Notes under the pieces: generated by a model | Seen by the model: only the letters and a program-made list of their open reading frames with translations | What the model was told of the DNA's origin: nothing | Database searches by the model: none | In this document: positions 7,881-15,480 of the stretch, piece by piece | Layout of the letters: each line of letters begins with the position of its first letter | Numbering within the stretch: position 1 is the first letter of the stretch | Program-made: the position numbers and the translations under genes | Source: DASQFU01 sp035632955 | GTDB taxonomy: Bacteria; Eisenbacteria; RBG-16-71-46 | Assembly: GCA_035632955.1 (NCBI GenBank) | Contig: DASQFU010000236.1 | Span: 1 to 31,216, forward strand | Length of the DNA: 31,216 nt | Direction: 5' to 3'

Positions 7881-8863
7881 GGCCGGCCGCGGCGGGTCCT
7901 GCGCGCCTGCAAGTCGTTCAATATCTCGCGCAGCACATTCTCGACCGGGCGCGGTTGCCAGCCGAGCTCGCGCTGGGCTCTCTCGGCGCTGCCCCAGAAG
8001 GTGTAGTCGGCCAGCGTGCCGAGGGCTTCGGCCGAGAATTGGAGGTGCATTCCCACCGACTCCAGCACGCCTGCCAGCTTGCTCATGCCGGCCGCCATCC
8101 AGCCCGGCGCCCACAGCTTGGTGGCCGCGATGCCTGTGTACTTCTCGCACAGCTCGAAGGTTTGCCGGTACGTGAACGCCGGCCCCGCGATGATGTAAGC
8201 CTCACCCGGCTGGCCCTTCTCCATGGCCAACGTATGACCGTTCGCAACGTCGTCCACATGGGCCCAGGTCAGGCCGGACTGTGCGCCGAACATGACCGGG
8301 ATGCGCTCCAGGAACGACTCGAAGGTTTGTACGTGAGGGCTGGTGTCGCCGGCGCCGGTGACGCCTCCGGGTTGGACGATGATGACCGGCGCGCCTCGGC
8401 TCTGAAGCGGCACGGCCACTTTGTAGTGGGCGGACCACTTGGTGCGCTCGTATTCCGATTCCATCGCCTCGATGCCGACGGAGTACGTCTCGTCCACAAT
8501 TTTCCCGTGCGTATTGCCGAACACGCCGACGGTGCTGGTGTGCACGATGCGCGGCACCCCCAGTTCGGCCGCGACCTCCAACGTGTTGCGCGCGCCGTCG
8601 ACGTTGATGGCCTGCATTTTCGCCGCGTCGAGACGGCCGAGGGCGTACCAGCCGGCCAGGTGGAAGACACCGTCGGCGCCGGCCATCGCCTCACGCAGGG
8701 AAGCACGATCCGTCACGTCACCTTTGCGTAGCTCGACGCCGGCGAGATCTCTGGCCTTGGCCGGATCACGCACAATGGCGACGACCTGGTGTTCGGCCCG
8801 AGCCAGTTGTCGCGCCAGCCTCCCGCCAATGAAACCGGTCGCGCCCGTGACGACGTATTTCAC
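7877..8863 (-). CDS. NAD-dependent epimerase/dehydratase (extended SDR)
   Basis: 328 residues. An N-terminal Rossmann fold with the extended-SDR nucleotide motif GATGFIGGRLA, acidic/basic residues after beta-2 (AIVRDPAKA), KGDVTD, and the catalytic set HTSTVGVFG (Ser/Thr) and YERTKW (YxxxK). VIIVQPGGVTGAGDTSP and WAHVDDVANGH are typical of the dihydroflavonol-reductase / hopanoid-associated sugar epimerase-like branch. It probably reduces or epimerises a sugar or terpenoid-type substrate; which one is not readable from sequence. It sits downstream of the HU gene on the same strand, separated by a hairpin, and overlaps the alpha/beta-hydrolase end by 4 bp. Confidence 0.88.
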   Translation of the reverse strand: MKYVVTGATGFIGGRLARQLARAEHQVVAIVRDPAKARDLAGVELRKGDVTDRASLREAMAGADGVFHLAGWYALGRLDAAKMQAINVDGARNTLEVAAELGVPRIVHTSTVGVFGNTHGKIVDETYSVGIEAMESEYERTKWSAHYKVAVPLQSRGAPVIIVQPGGVTGAGDTSPHVQTFESFLERIPVMFGAQSGLTWAHVDDVANGHTLAMEKGQPGEAYIIAGPAFTYRQTFELCEKYTGIAATKLWAPGWMAAGMSKLAGVLESVGMHLQFSAEALGTLADYTFWGSAERAQRELGWQPRPVENVLREILNDLQARRTRRGRP

Positions 8864-8893
8864 GAGTGTCTCCCGTGGATCACTACAACGCGA

Positions 8894-8921
8894 AGGCCCC
8901 GGATCTCGGGACCCGGGGCCT
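8894..8921 (-). terminator. Strong GC hairpin after the HU gene
   Basis: Perfect 9-base arms AGGCCCCGG (8894-8902) and CCGGGGCCT (8913-8921) with a 10-base loop, starting 19 bases after the HU stop on the minus strand. No clear U-run follows (TTCGCGTTGT), so it may be a weak terminator or an mRNA-stabilising end rather than a classical intrinsic terminator. Confidence 0.5.
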
Positions 8922-8939
8922 CACGCAAGCCGTCGATGT

Positions 8940-9221
8940 CTACTTGAGGGCCAGTTCCTTCATGGCCTTCGCAATCCGGAACTTCAGCACGGTCTTGGCG
9001 GGGATCTTGATGGCCTCGCCGGTCTGAGGGTTACGACCCATGCGCGCCTTCCGTTTCACCACGACGAGCTTCCCGACTCCCGGGAACACGAAACCGTTCC
9101 TCGCCTGCTTGGCGGCGAGTGTGGCCAACTCCTCGAGAATCAGTACGCTCTGCTTCTTGGTGAGCTCGAACTTGTTGGCGAGGTGTCCCGCGATCTGGGA
9201 CTTCGTCATCATCTTGGCCAT
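8940..9221 (-). CDS. HU/IHF-family nucleoid DNA-binding protein
   Basis: 93 residues, the usual HU length. It has the N-terminal helical dimerisation part (TKSQIAGHLANKFELTKKQSVLILEELATLA), the beta region with GFVFPGVGKLVVVKRKARMGRNPQTGEAIKIPAKTV (HU signature GRNP.TGE..KIPA) and the C-terminal helix KFRIAKAMKEL. The dimer bends DNA and compacts the nucleoid. The ATG at 9221 is preferred over an in-frame start at 9248 because AGGAAGAG precedes it and MAKMMTKSQ is the family-like N-terminus. A promoter is visible about 70-100 bp upstream. HU and IHF subunits cannot be separated here. Confidence 0.93.
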   Translation of the reverse strand: MAKMMTKSQIAGHLANKFELTKKQSVLILEELATLAAKQARNGFVFPGVGKLVVVKRKARMGRNPQTGEAIKIPAKTVLKFRIAKAMKELALK

Positions 9222-9263
9222 CTCTCTTCCTTTCCCTGGGTTGTACAAGCAGAGTGGACGGAC

Positions 9264-9278
9264 GGGCGCGACGCGCCC
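9264..9278 (-). promoter_or_regulatory. GC hairpin in the HU mRNA leader
   Basis: GGGCGCG (9264-9270) and CGCGCCC (9272-9278) flank a single base, forming a very tight stem within the predicted 5' leader, about 42 bases before the HU start. It could affect mRNA stability or translation; no known riboswitch or leader family is recognised. Confidence 0.4.
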
Positions 9279-9290
9279 TTGCCTTCAGCC

Positions 9291-9318
9291 TGTATAGCAA
9301 CGCATCCGTCAGATTCAA
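9291..9318 (-). promoter_or_regulatory. Putative sigma70-type promoter of the HU gene
   Basis: On the minus strand TTGAAT (9318-9313) and TATACA (9296-9291) are separated by 16 bases, placing transcription start near 9284 and giving a leader of about 62 bases before the HU ATG. The match is moderate (4 of 6 in the -10). Confidence 0.45.
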
Positions 9319-9532
9319 AGGGAAATTCGGACCCGGGAGCGATTTGATCCCGATTTGGCGCGGGCGAAACCGATGCATAATCCGGGCCGCGTCAAGTGCG
9401 CGCGAAACGCGAGTCGGCAAAAACGAGGCGATAAGGAAGCAGCCGAAACATAGACGAACTCGAGAGGGTCCAGCTCGTTCGCATCGAAATGTGCTCCGCA
9501 GCGCGAACGCGAGAAAGCGCGGCGCGGGACGA

Positions 9533-12163
9533 TCAGTTGATGCGCACGAGGCGCCGCGTCTGGATCGCGGGGGCGGCCTCCGAGCGGTGGGCCACTGCGC
9601 GCAGGTAGTAGACGCCTGCCGGTGATCGGCGCCCGCTCGCGTCCAACCCGTTCCACGAGAACGGATGACGGCCGGCCGCGAGAAACCCCTTGAACACTCC
9701 GCGCACGTTTCGGCCGAGCGGGTCGAACACCGCGACATCGGTCTCTGCCGGCGCGGGAAGGTCGACCGAGAACGCCACCCTTCCACGACTCGGGTTCGGC
9801 GCCGGCGCCGAAAGAGCGATGGCGGAGGATCGCGCTCCGCTCGGCCCGACCGCGACCGGAAGCTGGCTGAGGTCGAGCTTCCACTGAGAGCGGCCGTGAG
9901 TCGCGGCGACTAGCGTGCGGCTCGGACTGTGGAGCGTGAGGTCGAAGATGGTCTGGACCGGCATGCCGGTTCCGAGCGGGAACCAGCCCTGACCGGCATT
10001 GACCGAAGCGTAGACACCGACGTCCGTGGCTAGGTAGAGGCGGTTGGTGTCGAGCGGGTCGACCAGGATGTCGTTGGCCGGAACGTCGAGAAGCCCGTTC
10101 GAGATCGATGTCCAGGTGTCCCCGGCATGGGTGCCGCGATACACGTGGGCGAGCGTCTCGTCCAGGCCGAACCCCGACAGCGTCACGTACACCGTTCGAG
10201 CATCGAGCGGATCCGCCGTCACTCGCGTCACCCAGCGCACCGGCAGCCCGCTCGAAATGTCCTCCCAGGTGTCGCCTTCGTCGGTGGAGCGCCAGACTTT
10301 GCCGTCGTCCGTGCCCGCGTAGTAGTAGCTGGCGTCCGAGGCGGCGATGTCGAGCGTGGTGATGGTGCCGAACGTGAGTTGAGCCGGTGGATCCGTGGTC
10401 AGGTTGCCGCTGATCGGCGCGTAGGACAGGCCGTTGTCGACGCTGCGATAGACGCGCTGGCTGCCGACCAGGAGCACCTTGTGGTCGCTCGGACTGATCA
10501 CGAACGGCGTGCTCCAGTTGAACCGATCGCCAGCGTTGATCCCAGTCGGCGCCTCGAACGTGCCGGACAAGCCGGCTTCGGTGGACCGGAACGGACCCTG
10601 GCCGCCCGAGCCATTCTGATACTCCGCGAACACGATGTTGGGATTGGTCGGGTCGACGAGACAGTAGAAGCCGTCGCCGCCGAGCATCGCAATCCAGGCG
10701 CTCGGATTGCCGTTCAACGTCTGGAGGGAGTTGTTGTCTTGAGTGCCGCCGAGCAGCCGGCTCGGGTTCGACGGGTCGATCGCTCCCGCGTAGAACTGCG
10801 TGATCGGAAGATCTAAAGACTTCGCCCAGTTGCCCCCGCCGCCGGTCGTCGAGTAGAAGCCGCCGTCGTTCCCCAGATAGATCCGGAACGGGTTAGCCGG
10901 ATCGATCCACATGGCGTGCTGGTCGACGTGGGCCGAGGCGAGGATGCTCGAGTAGTTGGCGCCGCCGTTGATCGAACGGATCAGGTCCACGCCCAGCGCG
11001 TACACCCGGTTGGGATTGAGCGGGTCGACGGCGACATCGCCGAAGTACCAGCCGAAGCCCCCGAAGATCGAGGTGAAGCCGCTGACGTCGACCCGCGCCC
11101 AGCTCGCCCCGCCGTTGTCCGTGCGATACATGCCCCGCCCGCCGTAGCCCAGCAGGGCGCCGCCGATCACCTGCGCATAGACGCGGGAGGGACGCGAAGG
11201 CGCGATCGCAAGCCCGATCCGGCCCACGCTGTCCGAGGGGGTCGGCAGGCCGCCGGCGAGCGGGGCCCAGGTCGCGCCGTGATCGATGCTGCGCCAGATT
11301 CGGGACCCGGGGCCATACGCGCGGCGATACGTGGGTCGCCGGATGCGCTCCCAGGTCGCGCAGAAGACCGTGTCGGGGTTCGCCGGGTTGATCACTACGT
11401 CGCAGGCTCCGGTGCTGTCGTTCACGAACAGCACCCGGTTCCAGCTCTGCCCCCGATCCTCGCTGCGATAGAGACCGCGATCGGGCCCGGTCGAGAACTG
11501 CCTTCCCATCGCCGCGACGAAGATCCGGTCCGGGTTCTGCGGATCGACGGCAATGCGCGCGATGCGTGCGGTCTCCTCGAGCCCGAGCGACGACCATTCC
11601 TGCCCGCCGTCCGCCGAAACGTAGACGCCGGAGCCGTCGTAGGAATCGACCGAGGAGTTCGCCTCTCCCGTGCCGCAGTAGATCACGTCCGGGTCGTCCG
11701 GACTCAGGGCCAGGGCGCCGATCGAGAAGACGCCGGTCGCATCGAAGACCGGCGTCCAGTTGACGCCCGAGTTCGTGGACTTGAACACCCCGCCGTTGGC
11801 GGAGCCGAGATAGAGGGTCGCCGCACCAGGCGCTACGGCCAGTGCCGTCACCCGGCCGCCGACGTTGAACGGGCCCACCTGGGTCCAGACCATCGAGCTT
11901 GAACCGGAAGCGCCGGTCCGGCTCGCCGCTTCGAGGTCGGCGCGCTCGACTCGAGCCTGCTCCACGGCCGCTCGATACTTCGCCTGATCGATCGACGTCC
12001 CGGGGAATGCCCGCTGCATGCCGAACCAGTCGCTGGGATAGGGGCCGGGCTCTCCGAGGCGGGACTTGGCGATCCCGCGCTCCATCCGGTCATGCGCAGC
12101 AAGACCGATCAGCAGGCCGGAGACAATCAGGAACGACCCAAGAACGAATAGACGCATGCGCAT
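9533..12163 (-). CDS. Large secreted BNR/sortilin-like beta-propeller protein with FlgD-type C-terminal module
   Basis: 876 residues. The N-terminus RLFVLGSFLIVSGLLIGLAAHD is a signal peptide or anchor. From about residue 75 to 780 there are many BNR/Asp-box and propeller repeats of the form 'P.NP..VY.G....G.YRS.D.G.SW', for example GGVFKSTNSGVNW, GVYVSADGGQEW, GLYRSEDRGQSW, KVWRSTDEGDTW. This resembles VPS10/sortilin-like exo-alpha-sialidase-fold propellers. The final ~85 residues are an Ig-like FlgD/T9SS-type tail (APNPSRGRVAFSVDLP ... VAVFDPLGRNV ... AGRHPFSWNGLDASGRRSPAGVYYLRA). It is probably exported; no catalytic residues were identified, so a binding or scaffold role is as likely as an enzyme. 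The ATG at 12163 has GGAG 5 bases upstream; an open frame to 12418 lacks a signal peptide at its start. Confidence 0.85.
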   Translation of the reverse strand: MRMRLFVLGSFLIVSGLLIGLAAHDRMERGIAKSRLGEPGPYPSDWFGMQRAFPGTSIDQAKYRAAVEQARVERADLEAASRTGASGSSSMVWTQVGPFNVGGRVTALAVAPGAATLYLGSANGGVFKSTNSGVNWTPVFDATGVFSIGALALSPDDPDVIYCGTGEANSSVDSYDGSGVYVSADGGQEWSSLGLEETARIARIAVDPQNPDRIFVAAMGRQFSTGPDRGLYRSEDRGQSWNRVLFVNDSTGACDVVINPANPDTVFCATWERIRRPTYRRAYGPGSRIWRSIDHGATWAPLAGGLPTPSDSVGRIGLAIAPSRPSRVYAQVIGGALLGYGGRGMYRTDNGGASWARVDVSGFTSIFGGFGWYFGDVAVDPLNPNRVYALGVDLIRSINGGANYSSILASAHVDQHAMWIDPANPFRIYLGNDGGFYSTTGGGGNWAKSLDLPITQFYAGAIDPSNPSRLLGGTQDNNSLQTLNGNPSAWIAMLGGDGFYCLVDPTNPNIVFAEYQNGSGGQGPFRSTEAGLSGTFEAPTGINAGDRFNWSTPFVISPSDHKVLLVGSQRVYRSVDNGLSYAPISGNLTTDPPAQLTFGTITTLDIAASDASYYYAGTDDGKVWRSTDEGDTWEDISSGLPVRWVTRVTADPLDARTVYVTLSGFGLDETLAHVYRGTHAGDTWTSISNGLLDVPANDILVDPLDTNRLYLATDVGVYASVNAGQGWFPLGTGMPVQTIFDLTLHSPSRTLVAATHGRSQWKLDLSQLPVAVGPSGARSSAIALSAPAPNPSRGRVAFSVDLPAPAETDVAVFDPLGRNVRGVFKGFLAAGRHPFSWNGLDASGRRSPAGVYYLRAVAHRSEAAPAIQTRRLVRIN

Positions 12164-12371
12164 GCGGACTCCGGGGTGAGTAAAAATCACCGGTGGACGA
12201 AGCGGTACGCCGGCGACGTAGGGGAGGCCGCGAGACGCATCGAGAAGTCTACGGGGCCCTGCCCCGTCGAGTCCAGAGCCGAGCGTCCGGTTTAGTGTAC
12301 GCGCGACTCGGCACGAACGGCTCGTGTACATTCGCCGCGAGTCACTCTTTGCGTGGCGGGAGGTCGGCACC

Positions 12372-13784
12372 ATGGTGGTGATGAAGTTCGGCGGCACCTC
12401 GGTCGGCATCCGTGGCAACCTCGAAGTGGCGGTCGGCCTGATCGCCGAGCGCGCACGACTCGCGAGTCACCCGGGCGATCCGGTGGTCGTCGTGAGCGCG
12501 CTCGCCGGCGTCACGAACCAGCTCGTCGACTACTGCCGGGCACCTTCGGAACGCCGGTCAGAGGACGCTCCCGAGGCGTCGCGCGCGACGCTGGCGAGGC
12601 GGCTGGCCGACCGCCATCGCGACTTCTCCGAGGAGCTGGGTCTGGAGCACGCGGTCCTCGACCCTGTGCTCGAGGAGTGGCGCGCCGAAGCCGATCGTCA
12701 CGCGCGGACGCGCAAGCCAATCCTCGGCGCCGACCGCGACCGCGTGCTTGCGTTCGGCGAGCGGCTGGCTGCGGAGCTGGTGGCCGCGGCCTTGCGGAAC
12801 GCGGGCGTCCAAGCCCTCGCCGTGCTCGCGGGCGACGCCGGGCTCGTGACCGACGACCGCTTCGGCGCCGCCCACCCGTTGCCGGCTGCGGAGGGTCTGC
12901 TACGCGAAGCGTTCGCTCGGTGGCCCGGTGTCCCGGTCGTCACCGGCTTTCTCGGGCGCACCGAGGACGGTCGCGTCACGACCCTCGGCCGGGGTGGGTC
13001 CGACTACAGCGCCGCGGTCCTCGGCGCGGCGCTCGGCGCCGAGGAGATCCAGATCTGGACCGACACCAGCGGCTTGCTCTCGGCGGATCCACGCATCGTT
13101 CCCGAGGCGCGGCCGGTGCCGCAGCTCTCGTTCGCCGAAGCGAGCGAGCTCGCGTACTTCGGCGCTCGAGTGCTCCATCCCAAGACCCTGATCCCGGCCA
13201 TGGAGCGCGGCATCCCGGTGCGGGTGCTGAACACCACGCGTCCGAGCGATCCCGGCTCGCGAATCGCCCCGACCGGAGGTCCGGCCGATTCGAGCTGGCG
13301 CGTGAAATCGATCGCCTCGAAGCAGGGCATCACCGCGATCACGATCGCCTCGACGCGCATGCTGCTCGCTCACGGCTTCCTCGCGCGCGTGTTCGAGAGC
13401 TTCGGGCGCCATCACGTGATCGTGGACCTCGTCACGACTTCGGAGGTCTCGATCTCGGTGACCGTGGACGACACGACGCACCTGGACGACGTCATCGCCG
13501 AGCTCGAGGGGATCGGCAACGTCGAGGTCCGCGAAGGCCTGGCGGTGGTGGCGGTGGTCGGCGAAGGCGCGCCCAATCACGTCGGTCTCGCCGGCCACGT
13601 GTTCACGCTGCTCGGTGGGGTAGGGATCGGGGTCGAGATGATCTCGCAGGGCGCATCGCGCGTGAACCTGTCGTTCGTCGTGCGCGAGGCGCACGCAGAC
13701 CGGGCCGTGCGGCTGTTGCATCGCGGGCTCGGCCTGGACGCGGAGGTGGCGCCGCCGCCGGAGCCTCATCTGGCGATCGGCTGA
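12372..13784 (+). CDS. lysC: Aspartokinase (aspartate kinase, monofunctional)
   Basis: 470 residues. It phosphorylates L-aspartate with ATP, the first step to Lys, Met, Thr and diaminopimelate. It shows KFGGTSVG (5-12), VVSALAGVTN, ILGADRDRVLAFGE, VTGFLGRTEDGRVTTLGRGGSDYSA (substrate and ATP site), WTDTSGLLSADPRIVPEA and ELAYFGARVLHPKT, all characteristic of the catalytic domain. Two C-terminal ACT domains (about 318-390 and 395-460) would give feedback control by an end-product amino acid; which one cannot be read. The ATG at 12372 follows GGGAGG by 8 bases. No homoserine dehydrogenase is fused or adjacent. It is the last ordinary gene before the cassette-like island. Confidence 0.95.
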   Translation: MVVMKFGGTSVGIRGNLEVAVGLIAERARLASHPGDPVVVVSALAGVTNQLVDYCRAPSERRSEDAPEASRATLARRLADRHRDFSEELGLEHAVLDPVLEEWRAEADRHARTRKPILGADRDRVLAFGERLAAELVAAALRNAGVQALAVLAGDAGLVTDDRFGAAHPLPAAEGLLREAFARWPGVPVVTGFLGRTEDGRVTTLGRGGSDYSAAVLGAALGAEEIQIWTDTSGLLSADPRIVPEARPVPQLSFAEASELAYFGARVLHPKTLIPAMERGIPVRVLNTTRPSDPGSRIAPTGGPADSSWRVKSIASKQGITAITIASTRMLLAHGFLARVFESFGRHHVIVDLVTTSEVSISVTVDDTTHLDDVIAELEGIGNVEVREGLAVVAVVGEGAPNHVGLAGHVFTLLGGVGIGVEMISQGASRVNLSFVVREAHADRAVRLLHRGLGLDAEVAPPPEPHLAIG

Positions 13785-13804
13785 ACCGTGCTCATTGAGA
13801 GCCC

Positions 13805-13827
13805 GCCCCGCGCGCGGGGCGTTAGGC
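13805..13827 (+). repeat. 16-bp perfect palindrome followed by attC-like core GTTAGGC
   Basis: GCCCCGCG-CGCGGGGC (13805-13820) is a perfect palindrome 20 bases after the aspartokinase stop and is followed directly by GTTAGGC (13821-13827). It may act as the aspartokinase transcription end, although there is no U-run. GTTAGGC equals the integron core site GTTRRRY and sits where the plus-strand cassette-like genes begin. No convincing left core partner exists, so a truncated attC or attI-like junction is only a possibility. Confidence 0.4.
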
Positions 13828-13908
13828 GGCGCGCTTAGGGAGGCCTCAAAAGTGAGGTAGCTGTGACATCGTCCTCGTCGTCAAGAACTAACAGCAAGCG
13901 GGGCCGGG

Positions 13909-14262
13909 TTGCAGGTGCGAACCTACCTTGCGTCGTTGCCGCCCGACGCTCGCAGGGTCCTCAAAAAGCTGCGCGAGGACATTCGCGCTGCGGCCCCCGG
14001 TGCCATCGATGGATTCAGCTACAAAATTCCCGCGTTCACACTCGATGGACAATCACTCGTATGGTACGCCGCTTGGAAACACCATATCAGCCTCTACCCG
14101 ATGAGCGAGGCGATCAGGCGTGCCTACGCCGCCGATCTGAAAGAGTACGAAACCTCGAAGGGTACGATTCGATTTCCACTAACCAAGCCGCCATCATCGG
14201 CTCTTGTGAGGCGGCTCGTGAAGGCACGTATCGCTGAGCTAAGAACGAAGGGCAAGGCGTGA
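13909..14262 (+). CDS. DUF1801 (YdhG-like) protein, probably frameshifted near its N-terminus
   Basis: 117 residues from the TTG at 13909: VRTYLASLPPDARRVLKKLREDIRAA, DGFSYKIPAFTLDGQSLVWYAAWKHHISLYPM, YETSKGTIRFPLTKPP, LVKARIAELR. These are hallmarks of the DUF1801/YdhG fold, a small cytosolic protein of unknown function. Family members usually carry a basic Ser/Lys-rich lead-in. Such a lead-in (TSSSSSRTNSKRGRV) exists in another frame from a GTG at 13863 with GAGGTAGCT before it. Removing one base near 13908-13911 would join both parts, so a one-base insertion or sequencing error is likely. It is the first gene of the plus-strand island. Base use is less GC-rich than in the flanking genes. 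Confidence 0.75.
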   Translation: MQVRTYLASLPPDARRVLKKLREDIRAAAPGAIDGFSYKIPAFTLDGQSLVWYAAWKHHISLYPMSEAIRRAYAADLKEYETSKGTIRFPLTKPPSSALVRRLVKARIAELRTKGKA

Positions 14263-14315
14263 GCCGCACGGCAGGCTAATACGCGCCTTAGGCTGGCGGG
14301 GCACGGAGGCAACCA

Positions 14316-14723
14316 TTGACCGATGTGACGGAAGTCCGTTCAGCCGCACGGCTTCTCCTTCTTGACGCGAGTCGGCGAGTACTGCTGTTCTTGCACTCCG
14401 ACGGGCCCGGTCGGGAGTTCTGGGCTACACCGGGTGGAGGTTTGGAATCCGGCGAGACCGTAGAGCAGGCTGCACGTCGCGAAGCTGCTGAAGAACTGGG
14501 GGCGAGGGAGATCGAGCTGGTGCCTCTCTGGACCGGACACTCCAACTTCATGTTTGCGGACCGCAGAGTCTCACAGACCGAGACCTTCTTCTTGGCCACG
14601 CATTATCACGAGATTCTTGGTCCCGACATCCAGGATCTGCATCGACTCGAAGGGATAACGGAGGTGCGGTGGTGGTCGCTGGAGGAGATCGACGCCACAA
14701 AAAGAGGCGGTCTTTCCATCTGA
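14316..14723 (+). CDS. Nudix hydrolase, C-terminus shifted by a homopolymer indel
   Basis: 135 residues as read. The Nudix box is complete: GGGLESGETVEQAARREAAEELG (G-x5-E-x7-R-E-x2-E-E), coordinating Mg2+ to hydrolyse a nucleoside diphosphate linked to some group X. Strands before it (AARLLLLDASRRVLLFLHSD ... FWATPGGG) and after it (ETFFLATHY, EVRWWSLEEI) are normal. At an A5 run (14699-14703) the frame ends early in GGLSI. Dropping one A restores a typical tail EAVFPSDLANRVRAHLRDIA, ending with TGA at 14764-14766. The true gene is therefore probably 14316-14766, either frameshifted in the cell or misread. The start is TTG with GGAGG 8 bases upstream. Substrate unknown. Confidence 0.85.
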   Translation: MTDVTEVRSAARLLLLDASRRVLLFLHSDGPGREFWATPGGGLESGETVEQAARREAAEELGAREIELVPLWTGHSNFMFADRRVSQTETFFLATHYHEILGPDIQDLHRLEGITEVRWWSLEEIDATKRGGLSI

Positions 14724-14766
14724 CCTCGCGAACCGAGTGAGGGCGCACCTGCGTGACATCGCGTGA

Positions 14767-14965
14767 GCTTCATTGCTTGACCATCGCGTGCACGGGACAT
14801 GGGACCACACCCAAACGGAAGGAGTCTCTTGTCAGCGCGCCGCGGCTTCGGCCCACGCCATTAGATGGGCACTGGGCGCCGAAGGGTGAAGGTCTCTCGA
14901 GGCGTGCCCTCGAAGGCGTCGGCAGTTATCCTGCCCGGATCGTTCAACAGATCAATCAACTCGTT
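14767..14965. other. About 200 bp without a recognisable gene
   Basis: The region between the restored Nudix stop and the IS end has a ribosome-site-like AAGGAG (14819-14824), but the frame behind it (TTG at 14829) ends after about a dozen codons at TAG. A 71-codon frame (14753-14968) has no domain-like pattern. No attC site is visible, so a cassette end may have been deleted together with part of the IS insertion. Confidence 0.4.
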
Positions 14966-15116
14966 TGAACCGCTCCGGTTTCTCCGGAGAGCTCGTTACG
15001 TGAGTGCCACCGCGTCGGCCGGAGCCGCGCAACGGCTGTGATAGGCCTGCTCGAACTCGGCCGGCGGAACGTAGCCGAGCGGCTCGAGTAGGCGGCTGCT
15101 GTTGTACCACGCGACC
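14966..15116 (-). mobile_element. Terminal remnant of an IS3-family insertion sequence
   Basis: The outer end is marked by TGAACCGCTCCGGTTTCTCC (14966-14985), resembling the TGAACCGCCCCGG-type terminal inverted repeat of some IS3-family elements. Just inside lies the 3' end of the transposase gene on the minus strand. The other end of the element and most of orfA/orfB are missing, so only about 150 bp survive. It abuts the DUF5694-like fragment. Confidence 0.75.
14996..15116 (-). pseudogene. C-terminal fragment of IS3-family transposase (OrfB, DDE integrase)
   Basis: The minus-strand frame gives VAWYNSSRLLEPLGYVPPAE followed by FEQAYHSRCAAPADAVALT and a stop (TAA at 14998-14996). 'YN..R....LGY.PP.E.E' is the signature of the extreme C-terminus of IS3 OrfB. 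Upstream of this the frame meets a stop within a few codons and the sequence belongs to another gene. All catalytic DDE residues are lost, so the fragment is inactive. Confidence 0.85.
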
Positions 15117-15377
15117 GGTGAGCACCTCTTCTACCGAACAGAATTGCCGTCGAAGCGGGACCGTGCTCGTGTGGCCTTGTGGGAGGCACGAAACCTCAAC
15201 ATCGCCAGCCGAATTCGGACGGCAAGTGCGCCGTACGCACGCGGCCGAGTCTTGGTGGTAATCGGTGCTGCGCATAAACCGTTTCTTGAACGCTACCTCG
15301 GTCAGATGATGGATATCGACGTCGCCCAAGTCGAGAACGTCGCTCGAAGCGAGGCGGGCGACCCAACACGGCCATGA
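15117..15377 (+). pseudogene. C-terminal fragment of a DUF5694-like (TraB-like) cassette protein, cut by the IS
   Basis: The plus frame beginning at the IS breakpoint reads EHLFYRTELPSKRDRARVALWEARN, then RVLVVIGAAHKPFLERYLGQMMDIDVAQ, then the stop at 15375-15377. 'WEARNL.IA' and 'VLV.IGA.HK.FLE.YL' are typical of the C-terminal part of DUF5694/TraB-GumN-like proteins of unknown function. The N-terminal two-thirds and any start are missing, replaced by the IS remnant. The coding end runs into the attC-like site at 15361-15423, as is common in integron cassettes. Confidence 0.7.
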
Positions 15378-15423
15378 AGCTGACGCTCGCCTTCCGCTCC
15401 CGCAGTTTATTGCCGCGTTGGGC
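15361..15423 (+). repeat. Integron attC-like recombination site (63 bp)
   Basis: The left core ACCCAAC (15361-15367) fits RYYYAAC and the right core GTTGGGC (15417-15423) fits GTTRRRY, and they are near-perfect reverse complements. Inside, the left arm GGCCATGAAGCTG and right arm CAGTTTATTGCC form the second imperfect stem. The left arm has one unpaired extra G, the asymmetry expected of attC hairpins. The 63-bp length is within the normal attC range. Confidence 0.8.
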
Positions 15424-15480
15424 CGACCAAGAGAAACATGCCGGATCTAGGGTGTTCGTGAAGGCGGGAATCGGAGTCGC

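Larger units (their letters stand above)
9222..9532. other. 311-bp intergenic region between BNR-protein gene and HU gene
   Basis: No open frame here looks like a gene. On the minus strand it holds the HU promoter and leader (separate entries) in its first 100 bp. The remaining ~210 bp (9319-9532) is relatively A-rich and shows no convincing terminator for the large secreted-protein gene. TTGACG near 9390 has no matching -10 element at a suitable distance. Confidence 0.5.

Noticed and set aside
13805..13820. Classical intrinsic terminator after aspartokinase
   Set aside because: The palindrome is perfect but is followed by GTTAGGC, with no U-run. Kept only as a palindrome with uncertain role.
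14753..14968. 71-codon plus-strand frame after the Nudix gene
   Set aside because: No ribosome site, no family pattern, and it runs into the IS end. Treated as non-coding.
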